From the NCBI RefSeq assembly GCF_009711085.1, contig NZ_WMKA01000012.1, forward strand, positions 1 to 64,000: 64,000 nt of DNA, read 5' to 3'. Below the pieces are notes generated by a model, which had not been told where the DNA came from, did not search any database, and saw only the letters and a list, made by a program, of their open reading frames with translations. The number at the start of each line of letters is the position of its first letter. Position 1 is the first letter of the stretch. A program made the translations under genes and the position numbers. This document shows positions 42,958 through 52,025 of this stretch, piece by piece. This stretch comes from Cellulosimicrobium composti (GTDB lineage: Bacteria; Actinomycetota; Actinomycetes; Actinomycetales; Cellulomonadaceae).

Positions 42958-45900
42958 TCAGCCGCAGGTGACCGCGTCGTAGGCCGCGGTGACCTCCGTG
43001 CCGACCTGCTCGCCGTCGACCGTCGCCGTCGCCGTGACGGTCGCCTCGCCCGCCTCCGCGGACGGGGCGCGGACCGCGAACGACTGGTACGCGTTGGCCC
43101 CCGGCGCGACGCCAGCGACCTCCTTGGTGCCGAACGGCGTCGCGAGCGTGACGTCCACGGGGACGTCCTCGCCGTTCGTCGCGCGCACGGCCACGTAGGC
43201 CTTGCCCGCGAGGCAGCGGGTGTCGGCGGTGACCGTCACGTCGAGCGCCGGCTCCTCGCCGTCGTCGCCCTCGTACACCTGGGCGACCTCCGCGTCGGAC
43301 AGCGCGCGGTCGAACACGCGCACGTCGTCGATCGTGCCCGGCCAGTAGTCCGTGGGGTTGCCGCCCCACTGCCCGCGCCCGATCGTCAGCGGGCCGGACG
43401 GCGTGGTGCCGCCGCACACGTCGGACTGCCCGACGAGCTCGCCGTTGACGTAGAGCTTGAGCTTCTGGTCGGCCGCGTCGCGGACGCCCACCACGTGGTA
43501 CCACTCGCCCAGCACCGGCTCCACGACGTACTCGGCGCGCGGCTCGTCCAGGTAGGAGAACGCCCACCGGCCGCCGCCGCCGTACTGGAGGTAGAACGCG
43601 CTGCCGCCCATGACGGAGTCCTGGCCGACGATCGTCGACCAGTTGCCCGGCAGCTCGTCGAGCTGGACCCACGCCGAGACCGTGTACGAGCCCGTCGTGT
43701 CGACGACGGGGCCCTCGGTCGCGAAGTGGTCGTCCTCGCCGTCGAGGTGGATCGCGGTGCCGGTGCCGTCGTGCCCGGTCACCCACTCCCCGGTGCCCGA
43801 CGCCGCGTGGTCGCCCACGCTGTCGGCCGCCGTGGTGCCCTCGCCCTCGTCGAACAGCCACCGACCCGTGCCGGTCAGGCCGGGCGTGCCCGGGTCGACC
43901 GGCGCGGAGCCCTGCTTCGCGGCCGCGACGACGCGCTCGTTGACGTCCTTGACGCGCGCGGCGTCCATCTTCAGGACGCGGCGGTCGTACGTCCAGAAGC
44001 CGTTGAGCTCGTTCTCGACGTCGGAGATCTCGGTGTACACCGAGCCGGACAGGTAGCACTGCGCCGGCCGCACGAGGCGTTCCGTGTTCTCGACGTACGC
44101 GTTCGTCAGCGCCTCGCTGTCCGGGACGCCGCCGTACGGGTTGGCGGACACGCCCGGCCACATGTGGCCCGGGACGCTCATCGAGAAGCCGCCGTGCTCG
44201 CCGTCGATCGCGGCGCGCGTGGCGTCCGGCTTCGGCAGGGCCGGGCCGGTGTACTGGTGCCAGTCGATGATGTCGCCCGTCTTCGAGTCGCCCTTCGACG
44301 CGCAGCAGTTGTAGCCGGAGTGCGTGTTGAGGATGCGGCTCGGGTCGTAGGCGCTGATCGTGTTCCCGATCCGCGCCGTCTCCGCGAGGTCCCACTCGCC
44401 CCAGCCCTCGTTGAACGTGACCCATCCGACGATCGACGGCACCGAGCGGTGCTGGTCGATGATCGTCTTCATCTCCTGCTCCCAGAAGACGCGCGACAGC
44501 GGGTCGGTGTCACCGTTCGCGAACCAGCCGCTCGGGATGTCCTGCCAGACCATGAGGCCCAGCGTGTCGGCGTGGTAGTACCAGCGCGCCGGCTCGACCT
44601 TGATGTGCTTGCGCACGGTGTTGAACCCGAGGTCCTTGTGGGCCTGGAGGTCGAACGCGTACGCCTCGTCGGACGCCGGCGTGTAGATGCCGTCCGGCCA
44701 GTAGCCCTGGTCGAGCGTCGACATGAGGAAGGTCTTCTCGCCGTTGAGCAGGATGCGCTGCACGCCGTCGACCTCGGAGACCTCGATCGAGCGCATGCCC
44801 GCGTACGACGCGACCGTGTCGGTCGAGCCGCCGTCGGTCAGCGTGACGTCGACGTCGTAGAGGTACGGGTCGTCGGGCGACCACAGGTGCGCGTCCGGGA
44901 TCTCGACCGCGAGGAGCTCGTTCGCCGCGCCGGTCGCCGTGCCGACCTCGTTCCCGTCCGCGTCCCGCACGACGGCGGTGACCTCGGCGGCGTCGGACGC
45001 GGAGGCCGACTGCGCGGTCACCGCGAGGACGCCCGCCTCGACGTCGGGCGTCGTGACGACGGCGTCGATCGCCGCCGCCGGGACCGGCTCCATCCACACC
45101 GTCTGCCAGATGCCCGACGTCGGGGTGTAGAAGATGCCGCCCGGGTTGAGCGTCTGCTTGCCGACGGCCTGGTTGCTGCCGTCCGTCGTGTCGACGACGC
45201 GCACCACGAGCTCCTGCTCGGTGCCCTCGACGAGCGCGTCGGTGACGTCGAACGAGAACGCGTCGTAGCCGCCGCGGTGGGTGCCGACCTCCTCGCCGTT
45301 GACGTACACGGTCGCCACGTAGTCGACCGCGCCGAAGTTGAGGCGCAGCCGGTTGGCGCCGCCCACGGCCCAGTCCTGCGGCACCTCGAACGTGCGACGG
45401 TAGAACATGTCGTCCTCGCGCCGCTCGATGCCAGACAGCGCGGACTCGACCGCGTAGGGCACGACGATCTCCTCCTCGAGGTCGCGGCCGGTCGGCACGG
45501 CGTCGTCGGACTCCGCCGCCTCGAACTGCCAGACGCCGTTGAGGTTCTGCCACGCGTCGCGCGTGAGCTGCGGGCGCGGGTACTCCGGCAGCGGGTTCGT
45601 CGGGTCGAAGTCGTCGGCCCACGGGGTCTGGATGCGGAAGTCCGACCCGTTCGTCACCGGCAGGTTGAGCGAGCCGACCGCCTCGCCGCCCACGGCCAGG
45701 TCGCCCTCGCCGTCGTAGACGAGGCGCACGGTCGACGCGCGGTCGACGGGCTCGGCGAGCGTGACGCCGAGGACGTCGCCCTGCGCCGCGACCTGCGCGA
45801 CGGGCCACGTGAGCTGGTCGACCTGCACCGTGAGGTGCTCGACGAGGCTCTCGTCGACGCCGCCCACGGCGCCGTCGAACGTCACGTTGAGGCTCGTGCC

Positions 45901-46572
45901 GTCGGTCTCGACCGTCGCCTGCGCGGGGAAGACGACGAAGTCGTCCGGGTAGGTGAACGCGTCGGTCGGCACGATCTCGCGCTCCTGCGACGGGCTCTGC
46001 CACCGCAGGCGCAGGTGCGACCCGCCGGTGTTCTGGAACATCTCCATGCGGAACGCGTACTCGCGGCCCGCCTCGAGCTCGACGGGCGCGGACGTCTGCT
46101 CGACGTCCCAGTCGTCGACCCAGTGGTCGATGACGACCTGGTCGTCGATCCACAGCCGGAAGCCGTTGTCGCCGATCGCGGAGAACGTGTACGCCTCGCT
46201 GTAGTCGGGCGTGATCTTGCCGGTCCAGCGCGCCGCCGTCCGCTCGCCGCGCCCCGTGAGGCTGGCGAACGTGGGGACCAGGTCGGGGAACTCGATCCGC
46301 TGGTCGGGGATCGTCGCCTTGAGGTCGGTGAGCGGCCAGGAGGGGCCGCCGGACAGGAAGTACTCGCCCTTGAGGCCGTTGTCGAGCGCGAGGTCCTGGG
46401 CCGCGACGTCCTGCGCGGCGCCCTCCTGCGTCGCGGTCGTCGCGGACGGGGACGCGGTCGCCCCGATCGCCGTCGCCACGGCCAGGGGGACCGTGAGCGC
46501 GGTCGCGAGCGCCGCCGCGACGATCCTCGCCGGTCTGCCCCGTGGTGGTGCTACCGCTGTCATGGACTGCAT
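42958..46572 (-). CDS. Secreted GH2 family glycoside hydrolase with PA14, LamG and C-terminal module
   Basis: 1,204 residues from the ATG at 46572, which has GAGGAGGAAG 8 nt upstream. In order: a signal peptide (residues 15-45), a PA14 domain (65-180), a GH2 sugar-binding and Ig region (300-610), and the GH2 catalytic barrel with acid/base Glu in FNEGWGEWD (about 722) and nucleophile in YTEISD (about 847). A LamG/concanavalin-type binding domain (930-1110) and an 85-residue C-terminal module (RCLAGKAYVAVRATN) follow. Likely a beta-galactosidase/glucuronidase-type enzyme on plant glycans. The PA14 and LamG parts target polysaccharide. Confidence 0.92.
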   Translation of the reverse strand: MQSMTAVAPPRGRPARIVAAALATALTVPLAVATAIGATASPSATTATQEGAAQDVAAQDLALDNGLKGEYFLSGGPSWPLTDLKATIPDQRIEFPDLVPTFASLTGRGERTAARWTGKITPDYSEAYTFSAIGDNGFRLWIDDQVVIDHWVDDWDVEQTSAPVELEAGREYAFRMEMFQNTGGSHLRLRWQSPSQEREIVPTDAFTYPDDFVVFPAQATVETDGTSLNVTFDGAVGGVDESLVEHLTVQVDQLTWPVAQVAAQGDVLGVTLAEPVDRASTVRLVYDGEGDLAVGGEAVGSLNLPVTNGSDFRIQTPWADDFDPTNPLPEYPRPQLTRDAWQNLNGVWQFEAAESDDAVPTGRDLEEEIVVPYAVESALSGIERREDDMFYRRTFEVPQDWAVGGANRLRLNFGAVDYVATVYVNGEEVGTHRGGYDAFSFDVTDALVEGTEQELVVRVVDTTDGSNQAVGKQTLNPGGIFYTPTSGIWQTVWMEPVPAAAIDAVVTTPDVEAGVLAVTAQSASASDAAEVTAVVRDADGNEVGTATGAANELLAVEIPDAHLWSPDDPYLYDVDVTLTDGGSTDTVASYAGMRSIEVSEVDGVQRILLNGEKTFLMSTLDQGYWPDGIYTPASDEAYAFDLQAHKDLGFNTVRKHIKVEPARWYYHADTLGLMVWQDIPSGWFANGDTDPLSRVFWEQEMKTIIDQHRSVPSIVGWVTFNEGWGEWDLAETARIGNTISAYDPSRILNTHSGYNCCASKGDSKTGDIIDWHQYTGPALPKPDATRAAIDGEHGGFSMSVPGHMWPGVSANPYGGVPDSEALTNAYVENTERLVRPAQCYLSGSVYTEISDVENELNGFWTYDRRVLKMDAARVKDVNERVVAAAKQGSAPVDPGTPGLTGTGRWLFDEGEGTTAADSVGDHAASGTGEWVTGHDGTGTAIHLDGEDDHFATEGPVVDTTGSYTVSAWVQLDELPGNWSTIVGQDSVMGGSAFYLQYGGGGRWAFSYLDEPRAEYVVEPVLGEWYHVVGVRDAADQKLKLYVNGELVGQSDVCGGTTPSGPLTIGRGQWGGNPTDYWPGTIDDVRVFDRALSDAEVAQVYEGDDGEEPALDVTVTADTRCLAGKAYVAVRATNGEDVPVDVTLATPFGTKEVAGVAPGANAYQSFAVRAPSAEAGEATVTATATVDGEQVGTEVTAAYDAVTCG

Positions 46573-46685
46573 CCGTGCTTCCTCCTCGTCGAGTGAATCC
46601 AGGGACTGCTCGGACGCGGCGGCGAGCCGGGCACCTGTGCTCCGGCGGTCGCCCTCCTTGGCGCACCGCACGACGTCTCCCCAGA

Positions 46686-46714
46686 ATCAAACAACTTCCA
46701 CCAGAAAAAGACAA
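46686..46714 (-). promoter_or_regulatory. Promoter of the GH2 gene
   Basis: On the reverse strand TTGTCT (46714-46709) and TTTGAT (46691-46686) are spaced by 17 bp in an unusually AT-rich patch, about 115 nt before the ATG. Two GTTGT repeats flank the spacer and may belong to an operator. Confidence 0.55.
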
Positions 46715-46737
46715 CAGGTGACAGCACGCAACACCGC

Positions 46738-47220
46738 TCACGCGGTCTCGCGCACCTCGATCTCGTCGCCCGGTTCGACGTCGCGCAGCGCGCCCGCGGG
46801 CACCTCGAGCAGGGCGGTCGCCGGGGCGGGCGCGGTCCACCGCGGGCACGTCGTCTGGTCGTGCTCGGTGCACGGGACGAGCGTCACGACGCCGACCACG
46901 CGGTCGCCGTCGATCCACGCGACGTCGACCGGCACCTCCATGCCGGCCATCCACATCTGGTGCTCGGCGCGCTCGGGGAACGGGAAGAGCATGCCCGTCC
47001 CGGCCGGCACGTCCGTGCGCCCGGCGAGGCCCTCCTTCTGCTCCGCGACGCTCGTCGCGAGCTCCACGACGAACACCGCGTCGCCGACCTCGACCATGGC
47101 CTCCGGCTCGGGCTCCGCGTCGCACGCACCCGGCGCGAGCGCGCCGCCGAGCACGCCGACCAGCACGGCGACGCGGGCGGCCGACGTGCGCCGAGCGCGT
47201 CCGGCGCCGCTCGTGGACAT
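46738..47220 (-). CDS. DUF192 domain-containing exported protein
   Basis: 160 residues: a basic N-terminus and hydrophobic stretch ending in PGACDAE (possible lipobox), then the DUF192 fold with VEVGDAVFVVELATSVAEQK, EGLAGRTDVPAGTGMLFPFP, HQMWMAGMEVPVDVAWIDG and a terminal LLEVPAGALRDVEPGDEIEV. The DUF192 family is widespread and of unknown biochemical role. Cysteines in VPCTEHDQTTCPRW suggest a disulfide. It follows the zinc-finger gene by 4 bp. Confidence 0.9.
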   Translation of the reverse strand: MSTSGAGRARRTSAARVAVLVGVLGGALAPGACDAEPEPEAMVEVGDAVFVVELATSVAEQKEGLAGRTDVPAGTGMLFPFPERAEHQMWMAGMEVPVDVAWIDGDRVVGVVTLVPCTEHDQTTCPRWTAPAPATALLEVPAGALRDVEPGDEIEVRETA

Positions 47221-47224
47221 GCGG

Positions 47225-47635
47225 TCAGCGGTGGATGAGCGACGTCCAGTCGGCGGGCACGCGGTCCGCAGGGCCCGGCGACGTCTGCTCCGGCGGTCGC
47301 GAGAGCGGCGCGGCGAGGTGCGGGCCCTCCAGCACCTGCTCCGTCCCGTAGTCCCAGAACCAGTCCTCGCCCGGCTCGAACGACCGCATGACGCGGTGCC
47401 CGGTCGCGCGGTAGTGCGCGGTCGCGTGCTGGGCCGGCGACGTGTCGCAGCACGCCACGTGGCCGCACGTCGCGCAGCGGCGCAGGTGCACCCACCAGCC
47501 GCCCAGCTCGTCGCAGTCGGCGCAACCCGTGCCGCTCGGCGGCACGTCGACGTCGACGGCCGACGCGAGGGCGGCCGCCAGCACCGGGTCGTCGAGACCG
47601 TCGCCGTAGACGCTGGGCGCGCGCTCCGTCGTCAC
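47225..47635 (-). CDS. UBP-type zinc finger protein
   Basis: 136 residues from a GTG at 47635 that overlaps the stop of the upstream gene (GTGA). The UBP zinc finger is complete: CADCDELGGWWVHLRRCATC, GHVACCDTSPAQHATAHYRA, TGHRVMRSFEPGEDWFWDYG. In eukaryotes this finger binds ubiquitin tails; in bacteria its ligand is unknown. The C-terminal tail is Pro-rich. It is in a row with the DUF192 gene downstream. Confidence 0.92.
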   Translation of the reverse strand: MTTERAPSVYGDGLDDPVLAAALASAVDVDVPPSGTGCADCDELGGWWVHLRRCATCGHVACCDTSPAQHATAHYRATGHRVMRSFEPGEDWFWDYGTEQVLEGPHLAAPLSRPPEQTSPGPADRVPADWTSLIHR

Positions 47636-48321
47636 CGCGCCGCCCCGGCGGCACGGACGACGGGCGCCCACGCCTCGGGGTCGAGAGCCGGTGCGGGCTC
47701 GGCCGCGGCCCACGCGCGGCAGTCGTCGATCGTCGCCGAGAGCAGGGCCCGCAGGCGCTCGTCCGGGTCCGGCACGCACGCCTCGGCGATGCCCTGCACC
47801 GCCGCGGAGATGATGCTCGGCGCGGCGTCGCGCACGAACCGGTTCGGCCGCAGCCTCGCGCCCTCGCAGAACCGCTGCGCCCAGCGCGCGGTGCGCGGGC
47901 AGCTCGCGAGCGCGTCGGCCGACTCGGCGCTCAGCGTCCCCGCGGGGCGGTCGTCGAGCACGTCGAGCATCTTCTCCGCGCCGATGATCGCGACGGCGAG
48001 CGTCTGCTGGCGGTCCGCCGGGGCGATGGGGAGCGCCGTCACCGCGGCGCGCAGCGCGATGCGCACGTCCCAGTGCGGGTCGTCGCTCGTCAGCCCGATC
48101 ACGGACGGGATGAGCGGCGCGAGCTTGGGACGCTCCGGGTCGACCGTGAGGTCGTTCACGGCGCGCGCGAGCATCGCGAGCAGCGGGTGCGTGCACCGCG
48201 GATGGTCGCTCCACCGCTCCCCCGCGAGATAGGACGCGAGCTCCATGAAGCACGCGCCCTTCTTCGGGTTCCGGTGCTTGCCACGGCCCAGCATCGGCAG
48301 CATGTCGTAGGTGTCGGTCAC
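47632..48321 (-). CDS. Conserved actinobacterial hypothetical protein
   Basis: 229 residues from a GTG at 48321 (VTDTYDMLPMLGRGKHRNPK); a GTG nine bases upstream is an alternative. It is helical and soluble, with an N-terminal HRNPKKGACFMELASYLAGE motif that looks conserved and repeated Trp/Cys positions. No known domain. First gene of the three-gene row with the zinc finger and DUF192 genes, divergent from arcD. Confidence 0.8.
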   Translation of the reverse strand: MTDTYDMLPMLGRGKHRNPKKGACFMELASYLAGERWSDHPRCTHPLLAMLARAVNDLTVDPERPKLAPLIPSVIGLTSDDPHWDVRIALRAAVTALPIAPADRQQTLAVAIIGAEKMLDVLDDRPAGTLSAESADALASCPRTARWAQRFCEGARLRPNRFVRDAAPSIISAAVQGIAEACVPDPDERLRALLSATIDDCRAWAAAEPAPALDPEAWAPVVRAAGAAR

Positions 48322-48394
48322 GAGGGTCACCCCCACAGCGGGTCCGGTACTCCGTCCAGTCTGCGCCGGGCCACGGTCATTGGCAACGGGAGGA

Positions 48395-48408
48395 GTGACC
48401 TGGGTCAC
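48395..48408. promoter_or_regulatory. CRP/FNR-type palindrome upstream of arcD
   Basis: GTGACCTGGGTCAC is a perfect inverted repeat of the GTGA-N6-TCAC type. Its centre lies about 62 bp upstream of the start point expected from the -10-like TGATAG at 48454-48459, the usual class I activator position. Confidence 0.5.
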
Positions 48409-48528
48409 GCCGCGCGTCCGCGACCGCTTCCTCCTGCGCTCCGCGCCCGCGTGTGATAGGCGTGGTCCAGCACGGCGTCGGGCAGCGCGAGGCACCCAGC
48501 CGACCGCGCGACGCCTTCTGGGGGCACG

Positions 48529-49989
48529 ATGAGCGGCACCGCAGAAGAAGCACGCGTCACCAAGCTCGCCCTGCCGGCGCTGACCGCGATGGTCGTCGGC
48601 TCCATGGTCGGCGCGGGCGTGTTCCAGCTCCCCGCGCGCTTCGCCGCGCAGACCGGCGTCTGGGGCGCGACCATCGCGTGGACGGTCGCGGGCCTGGGCA
48701 TGCTCACGCTCGCGTTCGTCTTCCAGACCCTCGCCGTCCGCAAGCCCGAGCTCGACAACGGCGTCTACGTCTACGCGCGAGCGGGCTTTGGCGTCTACCC
48801 CGGCTTCCTCTCCGCGGTCGGCTTCTGGGCGTCGGCCTGCGCGGGCAACGCCTTCTACTGGGTGCTCATCATGACCACCCTGTCCCAGCTCTTCCCGGAG
48901 CTGGAGCCCACGCTCGGGCAGGGCGACACGTGGCCCGCCTTCGCGATCTCGGCCGTCGCCGTGTGGGGGTTCTTCCTCCTCATCCGCCGCGGGGTCAAGG
49001 AGGCGGCGGCGATCAACGCGGTCGTCACGGTCGCCAAGCTCGTGCCGCTCGCGCTGTTCCTCGTGCTCGCGATCTTCTTCCTCGACGCCGACGTGTTCGT
49101 CGGCAACCTCACCGGCGGGTACGACGTCGCGGGCGGCGAGCCGCTGTTCCTCCAGGTCCAGGGCACCATGCTCGTCACGGTGTTCGTGTTCCTCGGCATC
49201 GAGGGCGCGAGCGTCTACTCGCGCTACGCGAAGCGGCGCAAGGACGTCGGGCGCGCGACCGTGCTCGGGTTCCTCTCGGTGCTCGCCCTGTTCGCGAGCA
49301 TCTCGATCCTGTCCTACGGCATCCTCCCGCAGTCCGAGATCGCCGGCCTCAACCAGCCGTCCGTGGGCGGCGTGCTCGAGGCGGCGGTCGGGCCGTGGGG
49401 CGGCACGCTCATCCGCGTCGGGCTCATCGTGTCCGTGCTCGGCGCGTACCTCGCGTGGCAGCTCCTCGCCGCCGACGTCGTGTTCGCCGCCGCGAGCGAC
49501 AAGGACCTGCCGAGCGCCCTCGGTCGCACGAACGACCGCGGGGTCCCGGAGAACGCGGTCCTGTGGACGTCGATCATGGTCACCGTCATCCTCTTCGCGG
49601 TGCAGTTCGTCGACGACGCGCTCGACTTCACGCTCGACCTCACCGCGGCCCTCGCCCTCGCGCCGTTCGCGCTCGCGAGCGCCTACGCGCTGAAGATCGC
49701 GCTGCGGCGCGACGGCTACGACGACGTCGCGCCGCGGGTCCGCCACCGCGAGCTCGTCGTCGCGGTGATCTCGACGGTGTACACGCTGTTCCTCCTGTGG
49801 GCGGCCGGCTACGTGTTCTGGTTCCTCGCGTGCCTGCTGCTCGCTCCCGCCACGCTGCTGTACGTCGCCGCCCGCCGCGAGCAGCGCGCGCCTCTGTTCA
49901 CCGCGCCGGGGCTCGCGACGTTCGTCGGGGTCGCCGTCTTCGCGGTCGTCGGAGCCGTGCTCCTCGCGACGGGCGCGGTCCAGATCTGA
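48529..49989 (+). CDS. arcD: Arginine/ornithine antiporter
   Basis: 486 residues with 12 or more membrane helices of the APC superfamily, including the N-terminal [20 protein letters not shown] and the [13 protein letters not shown] loop typical of the basic amino acid/polyamine antiporter subfamily. It is 25 bp upstream of an arginine deiminase gene, so the exchange of arginine for ornithine (or citrulline) is the likely role. arcB and arcC are not in the window. No separate promoter for arcA is evident. Confidence 0.92.
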   Translation: MSGTAEEARVTKLALPALTAMVVGSMVGAGVFQLPARFAAQTGVWGATIAWTVAGLGMLTLAFVFQTLAVRKPELDNGVYVYARAGFGVYPGFLSAVGFWASACAGNAFYWVLIMTTLSQLFPELEPTLGQGDTWPAFAISAVAVWGFFLLIRRGVKEAAAINAVVTVAKLVPLALFLVLAIFFLDADVFVGNLTGGYDVAGGEPLFLQVQGTMLVTVFVFLGIEGASVYSRYAKRRKDVGRATVLGFLSVLALFASISILSYGILPQSEIAGLNQPSVGGVLEAAVGPWGGTLIRVGLIVSVLGAYLAWQLLAADVVFAAASDKDLPSALGRTNDRGVPENAVLWTSIMVTVILFAVQFVDDALDFTLDLTAALALAPFALASAYALKIALRRDGYDDVAPRVRHRELVVAVISTVYTLFLLWAAGYVFWFLACLLLAPATLLYVAARREQRAPLFTAPGLATFVGVAVFAVVGAVLLATGAVQI

Positions 49990-50014
49990 GCCACCCATCC
50001 CGGAGGAGACATCC

Positions 50015-51253
50015 ATGTCGCAGGTGACGTACGGCGTCCACTCGGAGGTCGGCACGCTCCGCAAGGTGCTCGTGTGCCGGCCGGGGCTGGGGCACGAGCG
50101 CCTGACCCCGAGCAACAACGACGCGCTGCTGTTCGACGACGTCCTGTGGGTGCAGAACGCCAAGCGGGACCACCAGGACTTCGTGCTCAAGCTGCGCGAC
50201 CGCGGGGTCGAGGTCGTGGAGCTCCACGACCTGCTCGTCGAGACCCTCCGGGTGCCGGGCGCCAAGGAGTGGCTGCTCGACCGCAAGATCGTCGCGAACG
50301 AGGTCGGTCTCGGCCTGCTCGACGACACGCGCGCGTTCCTCGAGTCCCTCGACGACGCGACCCTCACCGAGCACCTCGTGGGCGGGCTGTCGACGCGCGA
50401 CCTGCCCGCCGACTTCCGCTCCGGGTACCTCGCGCTCGCGCGCGAGTCCCTGGGCGTCAACGAGTACCTCATGCCCCCGCTGCCCAACACGATCTACACG
50501 CGCGACACGACGTGCTGGATCTACGGCGGCGTGACCCTCAACCCGCTGTTCTGGCCCGCACGGCACGACGAGACGCTGCTGATGAAGGCGGTCTACGAGT
50601 TCCACCCGGACTTCACGGGCAGCACCGTGTGGTGGGGCGACCCGGAGCGCTCGTGGGGGCAGGCGACGCTCGAGGGCGGCGACGTCATGCCGATCGGCAA
50701 CGGCGCCGTGCTCGTCGGCATGAGCGAGCGCACGTCGCGCCAGGCGATCACGCAGCTCGCGGCGCGGCTGTTCGAGGAGGGGGCGGCCACGCGCGTCGTG
50801 GTCGCCGGGATGCCGAAGCTCCGGGCGGCCATGCACCTCGACACGGTGTTCACGTTCGCCGACCGCGACCTCGTGACGCTCTACCCGGACATCGTCGACG
50901 GCATCCACACGTTCTCGCTGCGCCCCGCGGACGACGGCGGCGTCGAGGTCACCGAGGAGTCGGCCCCGTTCGTGGACGTCGTCGCCGACGCCCTCGGGCT
51001 GCCGCGGCTGCGCACCGTCGAGCCCGGCGGGGGCTGGTACGCCGGCGAGCGGCAGCAGTGGGACAGCGGCAACAACGTGGTGGCCGTCGAGCCGGGCGTC
51101 GTGTTCGCCTACGACCGCAACACCCACACCAACACGCTGCTGCGCAAGGCCGGCGTCGAGGTCGTGACGATCGTCGGCGCCGAGCTCGGGCGCGGGCGCG
51201 GCGGCGGCCACTGCATGACGTGCCCGATCGCGCGCGACCCCGTCGAGCTCTGA
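50015..51253 (+). CDS. arcA: Arginine deiminase
   Basis: 412 residues. The active site is complete: GGHCMTCP with the catalytic Cys near residue 400, [12 protein letters not shown] for substrate binding, and the [14 protein letters not shown] motifs with the remaining acidic and His residues. It converts arginine to citrulline and ammonia, giving ATP and acid resistance with downstream arc enzymes. Ribosome site GGAGGAGAC precedes the ATG. Operon with arcD. Confidence 0.97.
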   Translation: MSQVTYGVHSEVGTLRKVLVCRPGLGHERLTPSNNDALLFDDVLWVQNAKRDHQDFVLKLRDRGVEVVELHDLLVETLRVPGAKEWLLDRKIVANEVGLGLLDDTRAFLESLDDATLTEHLVGGLSTRDLPADFRSGYLALARESLGVNEYLMPPLPNTIYTRDTTCWIYGGVTLNPLFWPARHDETLLMKAVYEFHPDFTGSTVWWGDPERSWGQATLEGGDVMPIGNGAVLVGMSERTSRQAITQLAARLFEEGAATRVVVAGMPKLRAAMHLDTVFTFADRDLVTLYPDIVDGIHTFSLRPADDGGVEVTEESAPFVDVVADALGLPRLRTVEPGGGWYAGERQQWDSGNNVVAVEPGVVFAYDRNTHTNTLLRKAGVEVVTIVGAELGRGRGGGHCMTCPIARDPVEL

Positions 51254-51273
51254 CCGCGTGACGAGCGCGGGGC

Positions 51274-51624
51274 TCAGTCGCGGCGGGCCGAGAGGCAGAA
51301 CTCGTTGCCCTCGGGGTCGGTGAACGTCGACCACGCGTAGTGGTCGACGACGTACCGGCCGACGAGCGTCGCGCCCGCCGCCTGGAGACGCACGGACTCC
51401 GCTTCGTAGTCGTCCGTCACGAGGTCGAGGTGCGCGCGGTTCTTGCCCGGCGTGGGGTCCGCGACGTACCGGAACCCGATCCGCACGCCCGAGGCGTCGT
51501 CGATCATCGCGAACGACGTCGTCGCGCCCGGCCGGACCCTGCTCCCGGTCTGCTCCGCCCACCACGCGGACAGCACGGCCACGTCCGTCGTGTCGATGGT
51601 GACCACGTCGACCGACATCGTCAC
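51274..51624 (-). CDS. VOC family (glyoxalase-like) protein
   Basis: 116 residues from a GTG at 51624, chosen because AGGAGGAGGT lies 6 nt upstream. The pattern is that of the glyoxalase/bleomycin resistance fold: VVTIDTTDVAVLSAWWAEQT, NRAHLDLVTDDYEAESVRLQ, GRYVVDHYAWSTFTDPEGNE, FCLSARRD. Likely metal-dependent isomerase/dioxygenase-type or a binding protein; substrate unknown. Convergent with arcA (20-bp gap). Confidence 0.9.
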   Translation of the reverse strand: MTMSVDVVTIDTTDVAVLSAWWAEQTGSRVRPGATTSFAMIDDASGVRIGFRYVADPTPGKNRAHLDLVTDDYEAESVRLQAAGATLVGRYVVDHYAWSTFTDPEGNEFCLSARRD

Positions 51625-51711
51625 GCCGGTACCTCCTCCTCGGTGCGGACCCGCTCCCGTCGCGGGCCTCCTCGGGCCCAGGACCGTAGCCGGACCGTCC
51701 GACACGACCGC

Positions 51712-51780
51712 GGGTGCCTCAGGCGTGGGCACCCACCTCAGACGCCTCATGCCGACAACGGGCTCCCGCCTAAGGCACCC
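51712..51780. promoter_or_regulatory. Nested inverted repeats upstream of the small-protein/LAL operon
   Basis: GGGTGCCTCAGGCG (51712-51725) pairs at 13 of 14 positions with CGCCTAAGGCACCC (51767-51780). Between them lie GTGGGCACCCAC and a second pair AGGCGT/ACGCCT, so the half-site GGGTGCC occurs three times. A multi-site operator is the simplest reading; which regulator binds is unknown. Confidence 0.45.
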
Positions 51781-51881
51781 GCCCGCCAACCGTGCGCGGT
51801 CGACCGATGCGGGGCGCGCCGGCTCAGGACGAACGTGAGTCTCGGACAGGCAGGGTGCCTGCAGGAACGGGGGACACCACC

Positions 51882-52025
51882 ATGAGCGCTCAGCTCGATC
51901 CGACCTTCGAGGCGGATCTCACCTACCGCGCGCAGCGCCTGCGCGAGGACTTCCGGCACGACGAGCCCACGCTGCTGCACTGGTGGCGCGGGCGCCGCCA
52001 GCGCCACGACCGCGCAGCACGATGA
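51882..52025 (+). CDS. 47-residue small protein, coupled to the LAL regulator
   Basis: 47 residues from MSAQLDPTFEADLTYRAQRL to RQRHDRAAR. Its TGA overlaps the ATG of the following regulator gene (ATGA at 52022-52025). It is acidic at first and arginine-rich at the end. No family recognised. The coupling suggests it is made in fixed ratio with the LuxR-type protein. Confidence 0.6.
   Translation: MSAQLDPTFEADLTYRAQRLREDFRHDEPTLLHWWRGRRQRHDRAAR

Noticed and set aside
42665-47125. Very long frames overlapping the GH2 gene on both strands
   Set aside because: Only the 42958-46572 frame has a signal peptide, PA14, GH2 catalytic motifs and LamG. The others are antisense or shifted shadows.
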